This document shows, piece after piece, positions 24,961-33,751 of a DNA stretch of 64,000 nucleotides. The DNA is from Lysinibacillus_B sp036662795 (GTDB lineage: Bacteria; Bacillota; Bacilli; Bacillales_A; Planococcaceae). The translations under genes and the position numbers were made by a program. Every line of letters begins with the position of its first letter. The stretch's first letter is position 1. Where the stretch lies: assembly GCF_036662795.1 (NCBI RefSeq), contig NZ_JBAFWZ010000009.1, positions 62,001 to 126,000 of the forward strand, written 5' to 3'. The notes under the pieces are model-generated. The model was not told where the DNA came from and did no database searches. It worked only from the letters and a program-made list of their open reading frames with translations.

Positions 24961-25308
24961 ATGAAAAAGAAATGGTTAGCAACATTCGTATTTGGTTCGG
25001 CGCTATTTTTAGTAGCATGTGGTGGCGGAGATAAAGAAGATAACAACGACAATGCAAATAATGAATCGCCATCGAACGAAACAACACAAGTTGAGATTGA
25101 AAAAGTAGCACAACAAAAATGTGGAACTTGTCACGGCGGTAATTTACAAGGTATGGGGAACTATCCAGCCTTAAATGATGTTGGCTCTCGCCTAAGTCAA
25201 GATGAAATTCTTGATATTATCGAGAATGGTAAGAATAATATGCCTGCTGGACTCGTTAAAGGTGAAGAAGCAGAGGCAATGGCTAAATGGTTAGCTGAAC
25301 AGAAATAA
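24961..25308 (+). CDS. cccB: Membrane-anchored cytochrome c-551
   Basis: 115 aa lipoprotein. Lipobox LVAC with Cys20 is followed by a flexible Asn/Asp/Ser-rich tether (about 21-42), then a small cytochrome c domain with heme motif CGTCH (54-58) and axial methionine candidates in GNYPALN...NNMPAG. It carries electrons to terminal oxidases on the outer membrane face. An extended -10 (TGCTATAAT) lies just before it in the short gap after the yitT-type gene. It ends in a strong terminator. Confidence 0.92.
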   Translation: MKKKWLATFVFGSALFLVACGGGDKEDNNDNANNESPSNETTQVEIEKVAQQKCGTCHGGNLQGMGNYPALNDVGSRLSQDEILDIIENGKNNMPAGLVKGEEAEAMAKWLAEQK

Positions 25309-25319
25309 TGAAGATATAG

Positions 25320-25357
25320 AACGAGGATGGGGCTCTGTGCCCTGTCCTCGTTTCTTT
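25320..25357 (+). terminator. Terminator of cccB
   Basis: AACGAGGATGGGGC pairs with GCCCTGTCCTCGTT with two internal mismatches, then TTCTTT. Confidence 0.8.
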
Positions 25358-25436
25358 ATGAGGTAAATTCATAGCAAAATGATGTAGGCATGTTAAAATA
25401 GTACAATATGGGAGTCCAATGATTGGAGAGTATAAC

Positions 25437-26375
25437 ATGATTCAAGTTACAGTAAGAGATGTAATGGAAAAGTTTGATTTGCAGCTTGTCAGTGGGCATG
25501 AAGGAATTGGAAGGTACATTACAATGAGCGATATTTCTCGCCCAGGTTTAGAAATGGCAGGCTATTTTACACATTATCCTGCTGAGCGTGTACAGCTTCT
25601 TGGAAAGACAGAGTTATCCTTTTTTGAAATGTTACCAGCGGATGAAAAATTAGATCGGATGATGCGCCTATGCTCTCAAAATACCCCAGCCATCTTTATT
25701 TCAAGGGAGCTTGAAGTACCCCAGGAGTTAATACATGCATCAGAAGAAAATTCTGTGCCAGTACTGATTACGAAGCTTACAACAACACGCTTCTCAAGCC
25801 GACTTACAAACTTTTTAGAAAGTAAGCTAGCACCGAAAACGGCTATTCACGGAGTGCTAGTAGATGTCTATGGTATCGGTGTCCTTTTAATGGGGAAAAG
25901 TGGTGTCGGAAAAAGTGAAACGGCACTAGAGCTTGTAAAAAAAGGGCATCGACTAGTTGCGGATGATTGTGTAGAAATTCGTCAGGAGTCGGATAATTTA
26001 TTAATTGGGAGTCCACCACCTTTACTTGAGCACTTGTTGGAAATTCGTGGAATAGGAATTATTGATATTATGACCCTTTTTGGTGCCAGTGCTGTTCGCC
26101 CATACAAGCGTATTACGTTGATTGTCGAACTTGAAACTTGGGATCCTGAGAAGGCGTATGATCGTCTAGGATTAGATGAAGAAAAAATGCGAATTATTGA
26201 TACGGACGTGACGAAGCTAACAATTCCTGTTCAACCAGGGCGAAATGTGTCGGTAATTATTGAAGTAGCTGCCATGAATTATCGCCTCAAAAAAATGGGC
26301 GTAAATGCAGCTGAGGAGTTTTCACGTCGACTAGATGAAATGATTGCATCAAATGATGAGATGGATGATTTCTAA
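25437..26375 (+). CDS. hprK: HPr(Ser) kinase/phosphorylase
   Basis: 312 aa. It phosphorylates HPr and Crh on Ser46 when fructose-1,6-bisphosphate is high and reverses this with phosphate, setting CcpA-dependent catabolite repression. Walker A GKSGVGKS falls at residues 153-160, the same as in B. subtilis. LVADDCVEIR and the signature LEIRGIGIIDIMTLFGASAVR follow. The ATG at 25437 has GGAGAG upstream; the ATG at 25419 has none. It is the first gene of hprK-lgt-ppaX-yvoF. Confidence 0.96.
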   Translation: MIQVTVRDVMEKFDLQLVSGHEGIGRYITMSDISRPGLEMAGYFTHYPAERVQLLGKTELSFFEMLPADEKLDRMMRLCSQNTPAIFISRELEVPQELIHASEENSVPVLITKLTTTRFSSRLTNFLESKLAPKTAIHGVLVDVYGIGVLLMGKSGVGKSETALELVKKGHRLVADDCVEIRQESDNLLIGSPPPLLEHLLEIRGIGIIDIMTLFGASAVRPYKRITLIVELETWDPEKAYDRLGLDEEKMRIIDTDVTKLTIPVQPGRNVSVIIEVAAMNYRLKKMGVNAAEEFSRRLDEMIASNDEMDDF

Positions 26376-26394
26376 AAATTGAAGGGAGAAAAAG

Positions 26395-27216
26395 ATGGAT
26401 TTAACACTTTTAGCCATAGACCCTGTTGCCTTTCACTTAGGACCAATTCCAGTACGTTGGTATGGAATTTTGATAGCATCAGGGATTGTACTGGCATATT
26501 TATTAGCACAGCGTGAGGCAGTTCGATTAGGTATTCATGAAGATTTTTTAAGTGATATGCTGATTTGGGCTGTTCCTATTTCGATTTTAAGTGCTCGAAT
26601 CTATTATGTAAGTATGCGCTGGGATTATTACGGCGAAAACCCAGGGAAAATTATTGAAATTTGGACGGGTGGTATTGCCATTCATGGTGCCTTAATAGGT
26701 GCCTTTATTACAGCCTATGTATTTACGAAAAAGCGAAATGTGAGCTTTTTACGTATTGCAGATATTGCAGCACCAAGTCTTTTAGTTGGACAAATTATTG
26801 GTCGCTGGGGGAACTTTATTAATCAGGAGGCTTATGGTGGTCCTGTTAGTAGAAGCTTTTTAGAAGGTTTAATGCTTCCGAATTGGATTATTGAGCAAAT
26901 GTATATTGAAAAGGATGGGACGTATGTACATCCGACGTTTTTATATGAATCGGTATGGAATATTATCGGTTTAGTTATTTTACTCTTCGCTAGAAAGCTA
27001 AATTGGCGTCGAGGAGAAATGTTCTTCTTCTATATAATTTGGTATTCATTCGGTCGATTCTTCATTGAGGGGTTACGTACAGATAGCCTTTATTTAGTAG
27101 GAGATTTACGCTCTGCACAAGTTGTATCAATCATTGGAATTGTAGTCGGTATAGTAGCTATCGTATATCGTCGTATGAAGGTACGCCCAGTAGTTCATTA
27201 TTTAGATAAGAAATAA
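26395..27216 (+). CDS. lgt: Prolipoprotein diacylglyceryl transferase
   Basis: 273 aa polytopic membrane enzyme that transfers diacylglycerol from phosphatidylglycerol to the lipobox cysteine of prolipoproteins. The signature GRWGNFINQEAYGG is near residues 138-151, and the HGALIGA motif near 93-99 carries the conserved histidine. About seven helices are expected. It serves the lipoproteins encoded in this window (5999, 9032, cccB, 43026). A GGGAG ribosome site precedes the ATG. Confidence 0.96.
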   Translation: MDLTLLAIDPVAFHLGPIPVRWYGILIASGIVLAYLLAQREAVRLGIHEDFLSDMLIWAVPISILSARIYYVSMRWDYYGENPGKIIEIWTGGIAIHGALIGAFITAYVFTKKRNVSFLRIADIAAPSLLVGQIIGRWGNFINQEAYGGPVSRSFLEGLMLPNWIIEQMYIEKDGTYVHPTFLYESVWNIIGLVILLFARKLNWRRGEMFFFYIIWYSFGRFFIEGLRTDSLYLVGDLRSAQVVSIIGIVVGIVAIVYRRMKVRPVVHYLDKK

Positions 27217-27247
27217 GAGAGTAACTAAAAACTAAAGGGGTATCACA

Positions 27248-27889
27248 GTGATGATTAAAGCAATCTTATTTGATTTTGATGGAACTTTACTAGATACAAA
27301 TGAGTTGATTATTGAAACATTCATGTATGTTCTTGGCGAAAGATTTCCTGGGCAATATTCGACAGAAGACTGCCTGAAATTCATTGGACCTTCCTTAAAG
27401 GAGACCTTTGAAGAGCTTGCGCCTGGTGAATCTGATAAGCTTGAATCGAAATATCGGGAATGGAATATTGCCCATCATGATACGCTTGTTAAGCAATATG
27501 ACGCGGTTGTCGAAACTTTAGAAGAATTAAACAGTATCGGTATCCGTTTAGTAATTGTATCGACAAAGCAGCGTGCTGGTATTGAAAGAGGGCTACGTGT
27601 TTTAGGGGCAGAGCATTCTTTTGAGTTTTATATCGGCGAGGATGATGTAACGTACGTCAAGCCACATCCCGAGCCTATTCTACTTGCCTTAAATAAGCTG
27701 GGGCTAAAAAAACAAGAGGTGATTATGGTAGGAGATAACTCACATGATATTGAAGGGGGCAAAAACGCAGGTGTACGAACTGCCGGTGTTGCATGGTCAA
27801 TAAAGGGTGAGGCATTCCTACAGAAATTCGAGCCGGATTATATGCTGCAGCATATGTCGGATTTACTCACTATTGTGAAAGGGTCGTAG
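27248..27889 (+). CDS. ppaX: Pyrophosphatase PpaX (HAD family)
   Basis: 213 aa. HAD motif I is FDFDGTLLDT, motif II is VIVSTKQR, motif III includes the lysine in YVKPHPEP, and motif IV is MVGDNSHDIEGG. In Bacillus, PpaX hydrolyses the pyrophosphate formed when HprK/P dephosphorylates Ser46-P-HPr, which explains the linkage with hprK. The start is either GTG 27248 (seven bases after AAAGGGG) or the next codon ATG 27251. Confidence 0.93.
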   Translation: MMIKAILFDFDGTLLDTNELIIETFMYVLGERFPGQYSTEDCLKFIGPSLKETFEELAPGESDKLESKYREWNIAHHDTLVKQYDAVVETLEELNSIGIRLVIVSTKQRAGIERGLRVLGAEHSFEFYIGEDDVTYVKPHPEPILLALNKLGLKKQEVIMVGDNSHDIEGGKNAGVRTAGVAWSIKGEAFLQKFEPDYMLQHMSDLLTIVKGS

Positions 27890-27891
27890 CG

Positions 27892-28422
27892 ATGAGAAAA
27901 ACTGAGCGTTATCGTGTTGAAGGCGCAAACTCATTATGGAATATTTATAAAACAGTTTCCTTTTGGAAGGTGATGAAATGCTTTATCATTATTCAAATCG
28001 GGCGTTTTATGCCTTTTCTTCGTATTAAAAATTGGCTATACCGATCATTTTTAAAAATGAACATTGGTGAGCAAACATCCTTAGCCCTAATGGTGATGCC
28101 AGACACGATGTTTCCAGAGCGTATTACGATTGGAAATAACTCTGTTATCGGCTTTAATACGACAATTTTAGCGCATGAGTATTTAATAGACGAATACCGA
28201 TTAGGTGATGTAATAATCGGGAGCAATGTAATGATCGGTGCCAATTCAACTATTTTACCTGGTGTAGAAATTGGTGATGGTGCTATTGTATCCGCTGCAA
28301 CGCTAGTACATAAGGATGTGCCAGCTGGCTGTATGGCAGGAGGCAATCCAATGCAAATTATTTTTACGGCGGAAGAAATGGAAAAGCGAAAGGGTTTAGA
28401 TAATCCTAAATGGCAAAATTAA
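27892..28422 (+). CDS. yvoF: Hexapeptide-repeat acyltransferase (YvoF-like)
   Basis: 176 aa. The C-terminal two-thirds is a left-handed beta-helix with [LIV]-G-x4 hexads (ITIGNNSVIGFNTTI, VIIGSNVMIGANSTILPGVEIGDGAIVSAATLVHKDVPAG) ending GGNPMQII, typical of maltose/galactoside O-acetyltransferases. A hydrophobic stretch near residues 22-38 may associate with the membrane. It starts 2 bp after ppaX. The acceptor is unknown. Confidence 0.88.
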   Translation: MRKTERYRVEGANSLWNIYKTVSFWKVMKCFIIIQIGRFMPFLRIKNWLYRSFLKMNIGEQTSLALMVMPDTMFPERITIGNNSVIGFNTTILAHEYLIDEYRLGDVIIGSNVMIGANSTILPGVEIGDGAIVSAATLVHKDVPAGCMAGGNPMQIIFTAEEMEKRKGLDNPKWQN

Positions 28423-28427
28423 AAAGG

Positions 28428-28469
28428 ATCGACGAAACTCAAAGTGTTGAGTTTCGTCGATTTTTTTTC
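28428..28469 (+). terminator. Terminator of the hprK-lgt-ppaX-yvoF operon
   Basis: ATCGACGAAACTCA and TGAGTTTCGTCGAT form a perfect stem followed by eight T residues. Confidence 0.95.
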
Positions 28470-28470
28470 A

Positions 28471-28520
28471 TGAAGCAGATCCTTACACCTTATTTTTTGC
28501 TCGGGATGTGTTTTTCTAAT
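28471..28520 (+). repeat. Stem-loop repeat family, copy A (upstream of hisZ)
   Basis: It ends CTCGGGATGTGTTTTTCTAAT, shared almost exactly with copies at 36439-36499 and 48887-48950; the upstream half is more degenerate and its stem is weak. A TATAAT at 28535-28540, just after the repeat, could start the his operon with TTTCTA in the repeat as a poor -35. Confidence 0.55.
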
Positions 28521-28556
28521 GTATTTTATTCGTGTATAATTGACAGAAAAGTCTGT

Positions 28557-28586
28557 TACAGAAAATTTGGAATGTTATTTTCTGTA
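28557..28586. promoter_or_regulatory. 9-bp inverted repeat in the his leader
   Basis: TACAGAAAA and TTTTCTGTA are separated by 12 bp, about 100 bp before hisZ and downstream of the candidate promoter. It could be an operator or an RNA hairpin. No T-box consensus was seen. Confidence 0.35.
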
Positions 28587-28686
28587 GAAAGATTGACGAA
28601 GGAGCGTTATAAAGATAGAATAACTTTTATACATTAGTAATTTATCACTCTAGTACGTTAAAGTAAATTGTTTAGGATGTGTCAAA

Positions 28687-29847
28687 ATGTCATCGATAAA
28701 ATTGTTTGAAAAGCCGCTTGGGATGCGCGATACATTCCCTCAAATTTATGGGAAATTAGAAACAGTTCGTAAAATAGGAAGCGAGCTGCTTCGCAAGCGT
28801 GGATTTGAATTTATTAAAACTCCATCAGTCGAGTATTATGATACGGTAGGTAAAGCATCAGCCATTCATGATGCAACTTTATTTAAATTAGTTGATAGTC
28901 AAGGGAACACTTTAGTTTTACGACCAGATATGACAACACCGATTGCTCGCGTGGCTACGTCGAAATTATTAAAAGAAAAAATCCCACAACGCCTTGCTTA
29001 TTTTGAAAATGTATTTCGTGCACAACAGCAAGAAGGAGGACGGCCAGCAGAGTTTGAGCAAATGGGCATCGAACTAATTGGAGATTTTTCGGTGTTTGCA
29101 GATGCAGAGGTTATTATTACTGCAATCGAATTAGTAAAGGCTTATAAGATCGAGTCCTTCAAGATTACGATTGGACATGCTGGTGTACTGAGCTGTATTT
29201 TGAAGGATTATACAGAAAGTGCCGAGCAAGCAGGGACATTAAATGAGCTCCTTGTACAACGAAATTATGTAGGATTTGAAGAAGCTGTGCTCACTTTCGA
29301 TTTACCACAAACAAAGTCAGATGCATTGTTTACTTTTATTGAGGAAGCGATGAAGCTCTCTTCAATTGAAGGGATTGAGAAATATGTGCGTAAAAATGAC
29401 GCATTAGAATATATGCGAAAGCTATGGGAGCTACTTGTTTTAGCAGGCTATGAGGAATATATTGCATACGATTTTACCCTATCTAGTCATATGAATTATT
29501 ATACTGGCATGTTATTCGAAGTGTTTGCTTCAGGTAGCGGATTCCCATTAGGTAATGGTGGTCGCTATGATGGATTACTCGAGCATTTCGGATCAAATGT
29601 TGGGGCAACAGGGTTTGGTCTTCGTGTGGACCGTTTATTAGAAGCGATGCCTCGCCAAGAAGTCGAACAGGAAAATGTGTTAGTTTTATTTTCACAGGAT
29701 CGATTCCAGGAGGCACTGTCACAAGCTCAGTTGTTACGAGAACAGCAAAAGCGAGTAACGTTCCAATCCATAGAAGGATTACAAAATGTTGCAGGGTTTA
29801 AAGCACAATTCCAACAAGTAAATGAATTTGTAGGCGAGGAGGCGTAA
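28687..29847 (+). CDS. hisZ: ATP phosphoribosyltransferase regulatory subunit
   Basis: 386 aa, a HisRS-like paralogue without tRNA-charging function that assembles with short HisG and confers activity and histidine feedback. Class II synthetase-like motif 2 is visible in RLAYFENVFRAQQQEGGRPAEFEQMGIELIG, and GNGGRYDGLLEHFG is the equivalent of motif 3. The ATG follows TTTAGGATGTG. It is the first gene of hisZ-G-D-B-H-F-I; hisG starts 3 bp after its stop. Confidence 0.94.
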   Translation: MSSIKLFEKPLGMRDTFPQIYGKLETVRKIGSELLRKRGFEFIKTPSVEYYDTVGKASAIHDATLFKLVDSQGNTLVLRPDMTTPIARVATSKLLKEKIPQRLAYFENVFRAQQQEGGRPAEFEQMGIELIGDFSVFADAEVIITAIELVKAYKIESFKITIGHAGVLSCILKDYTESAEQAGTLNELLVQRNYVGFEEAVLTFDLPQTKSDALFTFIEEAMKLSSIEGIEKYVRKNDALEYMRKLWELLVLAGYEEYIAYDFTLSSHMNYYTGMLFEVFASGSGFPLGNGGRYDGLLEHFGSNVGATGFGLRVDRLLEAMPRQEVEQENVLVLFSQDRFQEALSQAQLLREQQKRVTFQSIEGLQNVAGFKAQFQQVNEFVGEEA

Positions 29848-29850
29848 GCA

Positions 29851-30474
29851 ATGAATGAATTAACAATTGCAATGCCAAAGGGACGGATTTTTGAAGAGGC
29901 TTACGAAATGCTACTTCAAGCTGGGTTTAATCTACCTGAGGAAGTTGAGATGTCTCGAAAGTTGATGATTGAAATTCCGGAAGAGAAAATCCGCTTTATT
30001 TTAGCGAAGCCAATGGATGTGCCGGTATATGTTGAGCATGGAGTAGCCGATATCGGCATCGCGGGCAAAGATGTATTGCTTGAGCAACGCCGTACTGTTC
30101 ATGAGCTGTTAGATTTGAAAATTAGTGAGTGCTACATAGCCTCAGCTGGCTTACCTAATACAGCAATGGATGAAATTGCGCCTAGAATTGCTACGAAATA
30201 TCCGAATATTGCAACGAAATATTATAAAGGAATTGGCGAGCAGGTAGAGATTATCGAATTGAATGGTTCGATCGAGCTGGCACCAATGATCGGCTTAGCG
30301 GATAGAATAGTAGATATTGTGTCCACAGGGCGTACATTAAAGGAAAACGGATTAGTGGAATATGAACATATTTCGGATGTTTCATCTCGATTGATCGCGA
30401 ACCCTGTTAGCTATCGAATGAAGAGTGCTCGTATTCAGGATTTAGTATCTCGATTAAAAAAATGTGTACAGTAG
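29851..30474 (+). CDS. hisG: ATP phosphoribosyltransferase, short form
   Basis: 207 aa, the short form lacking the C-terminal regulatory domain, consistent with a HisZ partner next door. It catalyses the first step, ATP + PRPP to phosphoribosyl-ATP. Motifs are AMPKGRIFEEA (N-terminal), ADIGIAGKDVLLE and the PRPP loop IVDIVSTGRTLKENGL. The ribosome site AGGAGGCG lies inside the end of hisZ. Confidence 0.96.
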   Translation: MNELTIAMPKGRIFEEAYEMLLQAGFNLPEEVEMSRKLMIEIPEEKIRFILAKPMDVPVYVEHGVADIGIAGKDVLLEQRRTVHELLDLKISECYIASAGLPNTAMDEIAPRIATKYPNIATKYYKGIGEQVEIIELNGSIELAPMIGLADRIVDIVSTGRTLKENGLVEYEHISDVSSRLIANPVSYRMKSARIQDLVSRLKKCVQ

Positions 30475-30490
30475 AAGGAAGGTTGTTTAA

Positions 30491-31771
30491 ATGAAAATCA
30501 CAACATTAACGCAAGAAATTTCATTAAAACGTCCTTTAGATAGGGGCAATGAGGAGCAGCTGCGGGTCGTACGCCAAGTATTAGCGGATGTCCGTGAGCA
30601 AGGTGACGAGGCCCTTCGTAAGTATAGTGAGAAATGGGACGGCTTTTCACCAGATAGCTTTCGTGTAACGCAGGCTGAAATCGAGGAGGCAATAGCAGAC
30701 TTTGATCCACAGGTATACAAGGATTTACAGGAGGCTGCTGCGAATATTCGTCTATACCATGAGCAACAAAAGCGTACAGGCTATAGAATGCCTCTTGATA
30801 ACGGATCATGGCTAGCACAGCGTATTTTACCCCTCGAATCTGTTGGATTATATGTGCCAGGTGGTTTAGCTGCATATCCGTCCTCGGTGTTGATGAATGT
30901 TATTCCAGCACAGGAGGCTGGAGTTAAGCGCATTGTAGTGACTTCACCTGCAGGAAAAGACGGGAAATTACCAGCGGGAGTGCTTGCTGCAGTGCATATT
31001 TTAGGTGTTACTGAAATTTATAAAGTAGGTGGTGCTCAGGCTATTGCAGCACTTGCATATGGAACAGAAACAATCGCTCCGGTGGATAAAATCACAGGAC
31101 CAGGTAATATTTTTGTTGCCCTAGCTAAACGTGAAGTGTTTGGAGAAGTAGCAATAGATATGATTGCAGGACCATCTGAAATTTGTGTACTTGCAGATGA
31201 TACAGCTTATGCAGATGAAGTAGCAGCAGATCTTCTTTCTCAAGCAGAGCACGATACACTAGCTTGTGCCATTCTCATTACGACTAGTGATGCATTAGCG
31301 GAGGAAGTGGCGCTTGAAGTAGAGAAGCAATTAAATGAGCTGCCAAAAGAGGCTATTGCACGTAAATCAATTGAAAATTTTGGGCATATATATGTTGCGG
31401 AATCGTTAGAAGATGCCATTCTTGCAGTGAATTCACTAGCTCCTGAGCATTTAGAAATTGTCACTGAAAATGCAGTTGAGGTATCAGAACAAATCGAGCA
31501 TGCTGGCGCCATTTTTATAGGTCGTTATAGCTCAGAGCCTGTTGGAGACTATTTTGCAGGCACAAATCATGTACTACCGACAAACAGTACAGCACGTTTT
31601 GCAAGTGGCCTTAATGTAGATGATTTTATTAAACGGACGAGCGTTGTTTATTATAGTGAAAAAACATGGGCACAAAATGCACCAAAAATTGCCCGACTTG
31701 CTAGATTAGAAGGATTAGAAGGTCACGCAAGAGCAGTAGAATCACGTGGATGGAATAAAGGAGAAGAATAA
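30491..31771 (+). CDS. hisD: Histidinol dehydrogenase
   Basis: 426 aa, full length. It performs the last two NAD-dependent oxidations from histidinol to histidine with zinc. The signature region IDMIAGPSEICVLADD...AADLLSQAEHDTLACAILIT and the later LAPEHLEIV, GAIFIGRYSSEPVGDYFAGTNHVLPT are all present. The ATG is preceded by GGAAGG. It is third in the operon. Confidence 0.97.
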   Translation: MKITTLTQEISLKRPLDRGNEEQLRVVRQVLADVREQGDEALRKYSEKWDGFSPDSFRVTQAEIEEAIADFDPQVYKDLQEAAANIRLYHEQQKRTGYRMPLDNGSWLAQRILPLESVGLYVPGGLAAYPSSVLMNVIPAQEAGVKRIVVTSPAGKDGKLPAGVLAAVHILGVTEIYKVGGAQAIAALAYGTETIAPVDKITGPGNIFVALAKREVFGEVAIDMIAGPSEICVLADDTAYADEVAADLLSQAEHDTLACAILITTSDALAEEVALEVEKQLNELPKEAIARKSIENFGHIYVAESLEDAILAVNSLAPEHLEIVTENAVEVSEQIEHAGAIFIGRYSSEPVGDYFAGTNHVLPTNSTARFASGLNVDDFIKRTSVVYYSEKTWAQNAPKIARLARLEGLEGHARAVESRGWNKGEE

Positions 31772-31772
31772 C

Positions 31773-32369
31773 ATGGCAGAGCGTTATGCAAAAATTGATC
31801 GGAATACGAACGAAACTAAAATTAGTGTCGAATTAAATTTAGACGGAAGTGGACAAGCTGAAATAGAAACAGGTATCGGATTTATAGATCATATGCTCGA
31901 TCTATTCCTAAAACACGGATTATTTGATGGCAAAATTATCGCGAATGGTGATACTTGGATTGACGATCATCATACGACAGAGGATATTGGCATTGTCCTT
32001 GGGCAGGCATTCCGTCAGGCACTTGGTGATAAAAAGGGAATAAAGCGCTACGGCAACGCCTTTGTGCCAATGGATGAGTCCCTTGCCCAAGTTGTTGTTG
32101 ATTTATCTGATCGCCCTGCATTTGTTTATCGGGTTGAACCAGCCCTAAATGAAAAAGTAGGCACATTTGATACGGAGCTTGTTTATGAGTTCTTTTGGAA
32201 ATTTGCGTTAGAGGCACGCATTAATTTACACATACTTGTACCTTATGGCAGTAATACGCATCATATTATTGAAGCGATGTTTAAAGCAGTAGCGCGTGCA
32301 TTAGATGCAGCGATAGGTTTAGATCCACGTGTTAAAGGCGTACCGTCAACGAAAGGACTGTTAGGATAA
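31773..32369 (+). CDS. hisB: Imidazoleglycerol-phosphate dehydratase
   Basis: 198 aa, monofunctional. Mn-binding signatures GFIDHMLDLFLKHG, DTWIDDHHTTEDIG and HILVPYGSNTHHIIEAMFKAVARAL are intact. It converts imidazole glycerol phosphate to imidazole acetol phosphate. The ATG at 31773 starts 1 bp after hisD with AAAGGAG upstream; an in-frame ATG inside hisD is not supported. Confidence 0.96.
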   Translation: MAERYAKIDRNTNETKISVELNLDGSGQAEIETGIGFIDHMLDLFLKHGLFDGKIIANGDTWIDDHHTTEDIGIVLGQAFRQALGDKKGIKRYGNAFVPMDESLAQVVVDLSDRPAFVYRVEPALNEKVGTFDTELVYEFFWKFALEARINLHILVPYGSNTHHIIEAMFKAVARALDAAIGLDPRVKGVPSTKGLLG

Positions 32370-32999
32370 GTGAAAATCGGAGTCATTGATTACGGAATGG
32401 GAAACTTATTTAGTGTTGAACAGGCGCTCCTACGATTAAAGGCAGATGTTGTAGTAACATCGAATGTCAACGAGCTTCGCAAGGCGGACGCACTCGTGTT
32501 ACCAGGGGTAGGAGCATTTCCAGATGCGATGAAGCGTCTAAAGGAAACAGGTTTAATTGAGTTTATTTTTGAAATGAAGGAAGCGAACAAGCCGTTATTA
32601 GGGATTTGCTTAGGAATGCAGCTGCTGTTTGAGGAAAGTGATGAAGTGATAGCTACGAGTGGTCTCGGCATTTTTAAAGGTCGTATTGAGCGTTTCCAAG
32701 ATGTGTCTCGTATTCCGCATATGGGATGGAATGAACTCGAATTAGCACAGATTCCAGATTGGCTGGCTGAAAAAGAGCTACCACAGGATCGTCATGTATA
32801 TTTTGTACACTCGTTTTATGCAACTGCTATGGATAAATCACAGCTTGTTGCCTCAGCAGATTATGAGGGAGTTCTTGTACCAGGTATTGTGGCAAATGGC
32901 AGCTTTACAGGTATGCAGTTTCATCCAGAAAAATCGGGTCAATTCGGCGTGTACCTATTAAGAGAGTGGCTGAACGGAGTGGAGGTTGCAGTATGTTAA
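32370..32999 (+). CDS. hisH: Imidazole glycerol phosphate synthase, glutaminase subunit
   Basis: 209 aa class I glutamine amidotransferase. Nucleophile Cys80 lies in GICLGMQLLFE; the His/Glu pair is in GMQFHPEKSGQFG near residue 183. It feeds ammonia to HisF through the subunit interface. The start is GTG directly after the hisB stop. In B. subtilis hisA lies between hisH and hisF; here hisH overlaps hisF by 7 bp instead. Confidence 0.95.
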   Translation: MKIGVIDYGMGNLFSVEQALLRLKADVVVTSNVNELRKADALVLPGVGAFPDAMKRLKETGLIEFIFEMKEANKPLLGICLGMQLLFEESDEVIATSGLGIFKGRIERFQDVSRIPHMGWNELELAQIPDWLAEKELPQDRHVYFVHSFYATAMDKSQLVASADYEGVLVPGIVANGSFTGMQFHPEKSGQFGVYLLREWLNGVEVAVC

Positions 33000-33751
33000 C
33001 AAAGCGTATTATTCCTTGTCTTGATGTAAAGGACGGACGAGTCGTTAAGGGCATCCAATTTGTCCAAATACGAGATGCTGGTGATCCAGTCGAGCTGGCA
33101 AAGTTTTATGATGAGCAAGGTGCAGATGAGCTTGTATTTCTTGATATCTCGGCTTCACATGAAGGGCGCGAAACGATGGCAGATGTTGTACGTCAAACAG
33201 CAGCCACACTAGCCATTCCATTTACGGTTGGTGGTGGCATTCGCACGCTTGACGATATGAAACGAATTTTACGTGCTGGTGCAGATAAAGTATCCGTCAA
33301 TACATCTGCTTTAGAGCGACCAGAGCTTATTAAAGAAGGTTCTGACTATTTCGGTGCACAATGTATTGTTTGTGCGATTGATGCGCGATACAGTGAAGAG
33401 GATGGTACTTGGATGGTGTATACGCACGGTGGACGAAATAAAACAGCTTGGAAGGCTATTGACTGGGCAAAGGAAGCAGTTCGACTTGGTGCAGGAGAAA
33501 TTCTTTTAACGAGTATGAATCAGGATGGTGAAAAATCCGGGTTTGATTTAGAGCTGACAAAAGCAGTTCGTGATGCTGTCACTGTTCCAGTCATTGCAAG
33601 TGGTGGTGCAGGAAATGCAGAGCACTTTAGAGAGGTTTTACAGGATGTTGATACAGATGCCGCATTAGCCGCATCGATTTTCCATTATAAAGAGACAAGC
33701 GTAGCAGAAGTGAAAACTTACTTGCGGAATAAAGGAGTTCGTGTCAGATGA
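32993..33751 (+). CDS. hisF: Imidazole glycerol phosphate synthase, cyclase subunit
   Basis: 252 aa beta-barrel enzyme. Catalytic aspartates D11 (IIPCLDVKDG) and D130 (CAIDARY) are in place, and LTSMNQDGEKSGFD is a HisF hallmark, so this is HisF and not HisA. It closes the imidazole ring and releases AICAR. The ATG at 32993 has GGAGG seven bases upstream inside hisH. Because hisA is absent, its substrate PRFAR must be made by an enzyme encoded elsewhere. Confidence 0.96.
   Translation: MLTKRIIPCLDVKDGRVVKGIQFVQIRDAGDPVELAKFYDEQGADELVFLDISASHEGRETMADVVRQTAATLAIPFTVGGGIRTLDDMKRILRAGADKVSVNTSALERPELIKEGSDYFGAQCIVCAIDARYSEEDGTWMVYTHGGRNKTAWKAIDWAKEAVRLGAGEILLTSMNQDGEKSGFDLELTKAVRDAVTVPVIASGGAGNAEHFREVLQDVDTDAALAASIFHYKETSVAEVKTYLRNKGVRVR

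Noticed and set aside
28521..28686. His-specific T-box leader before hisZ
   Set aside because: No AGGGTGG-type T-box sequence, specifier stem or terminator/antiterminator pair could be found.
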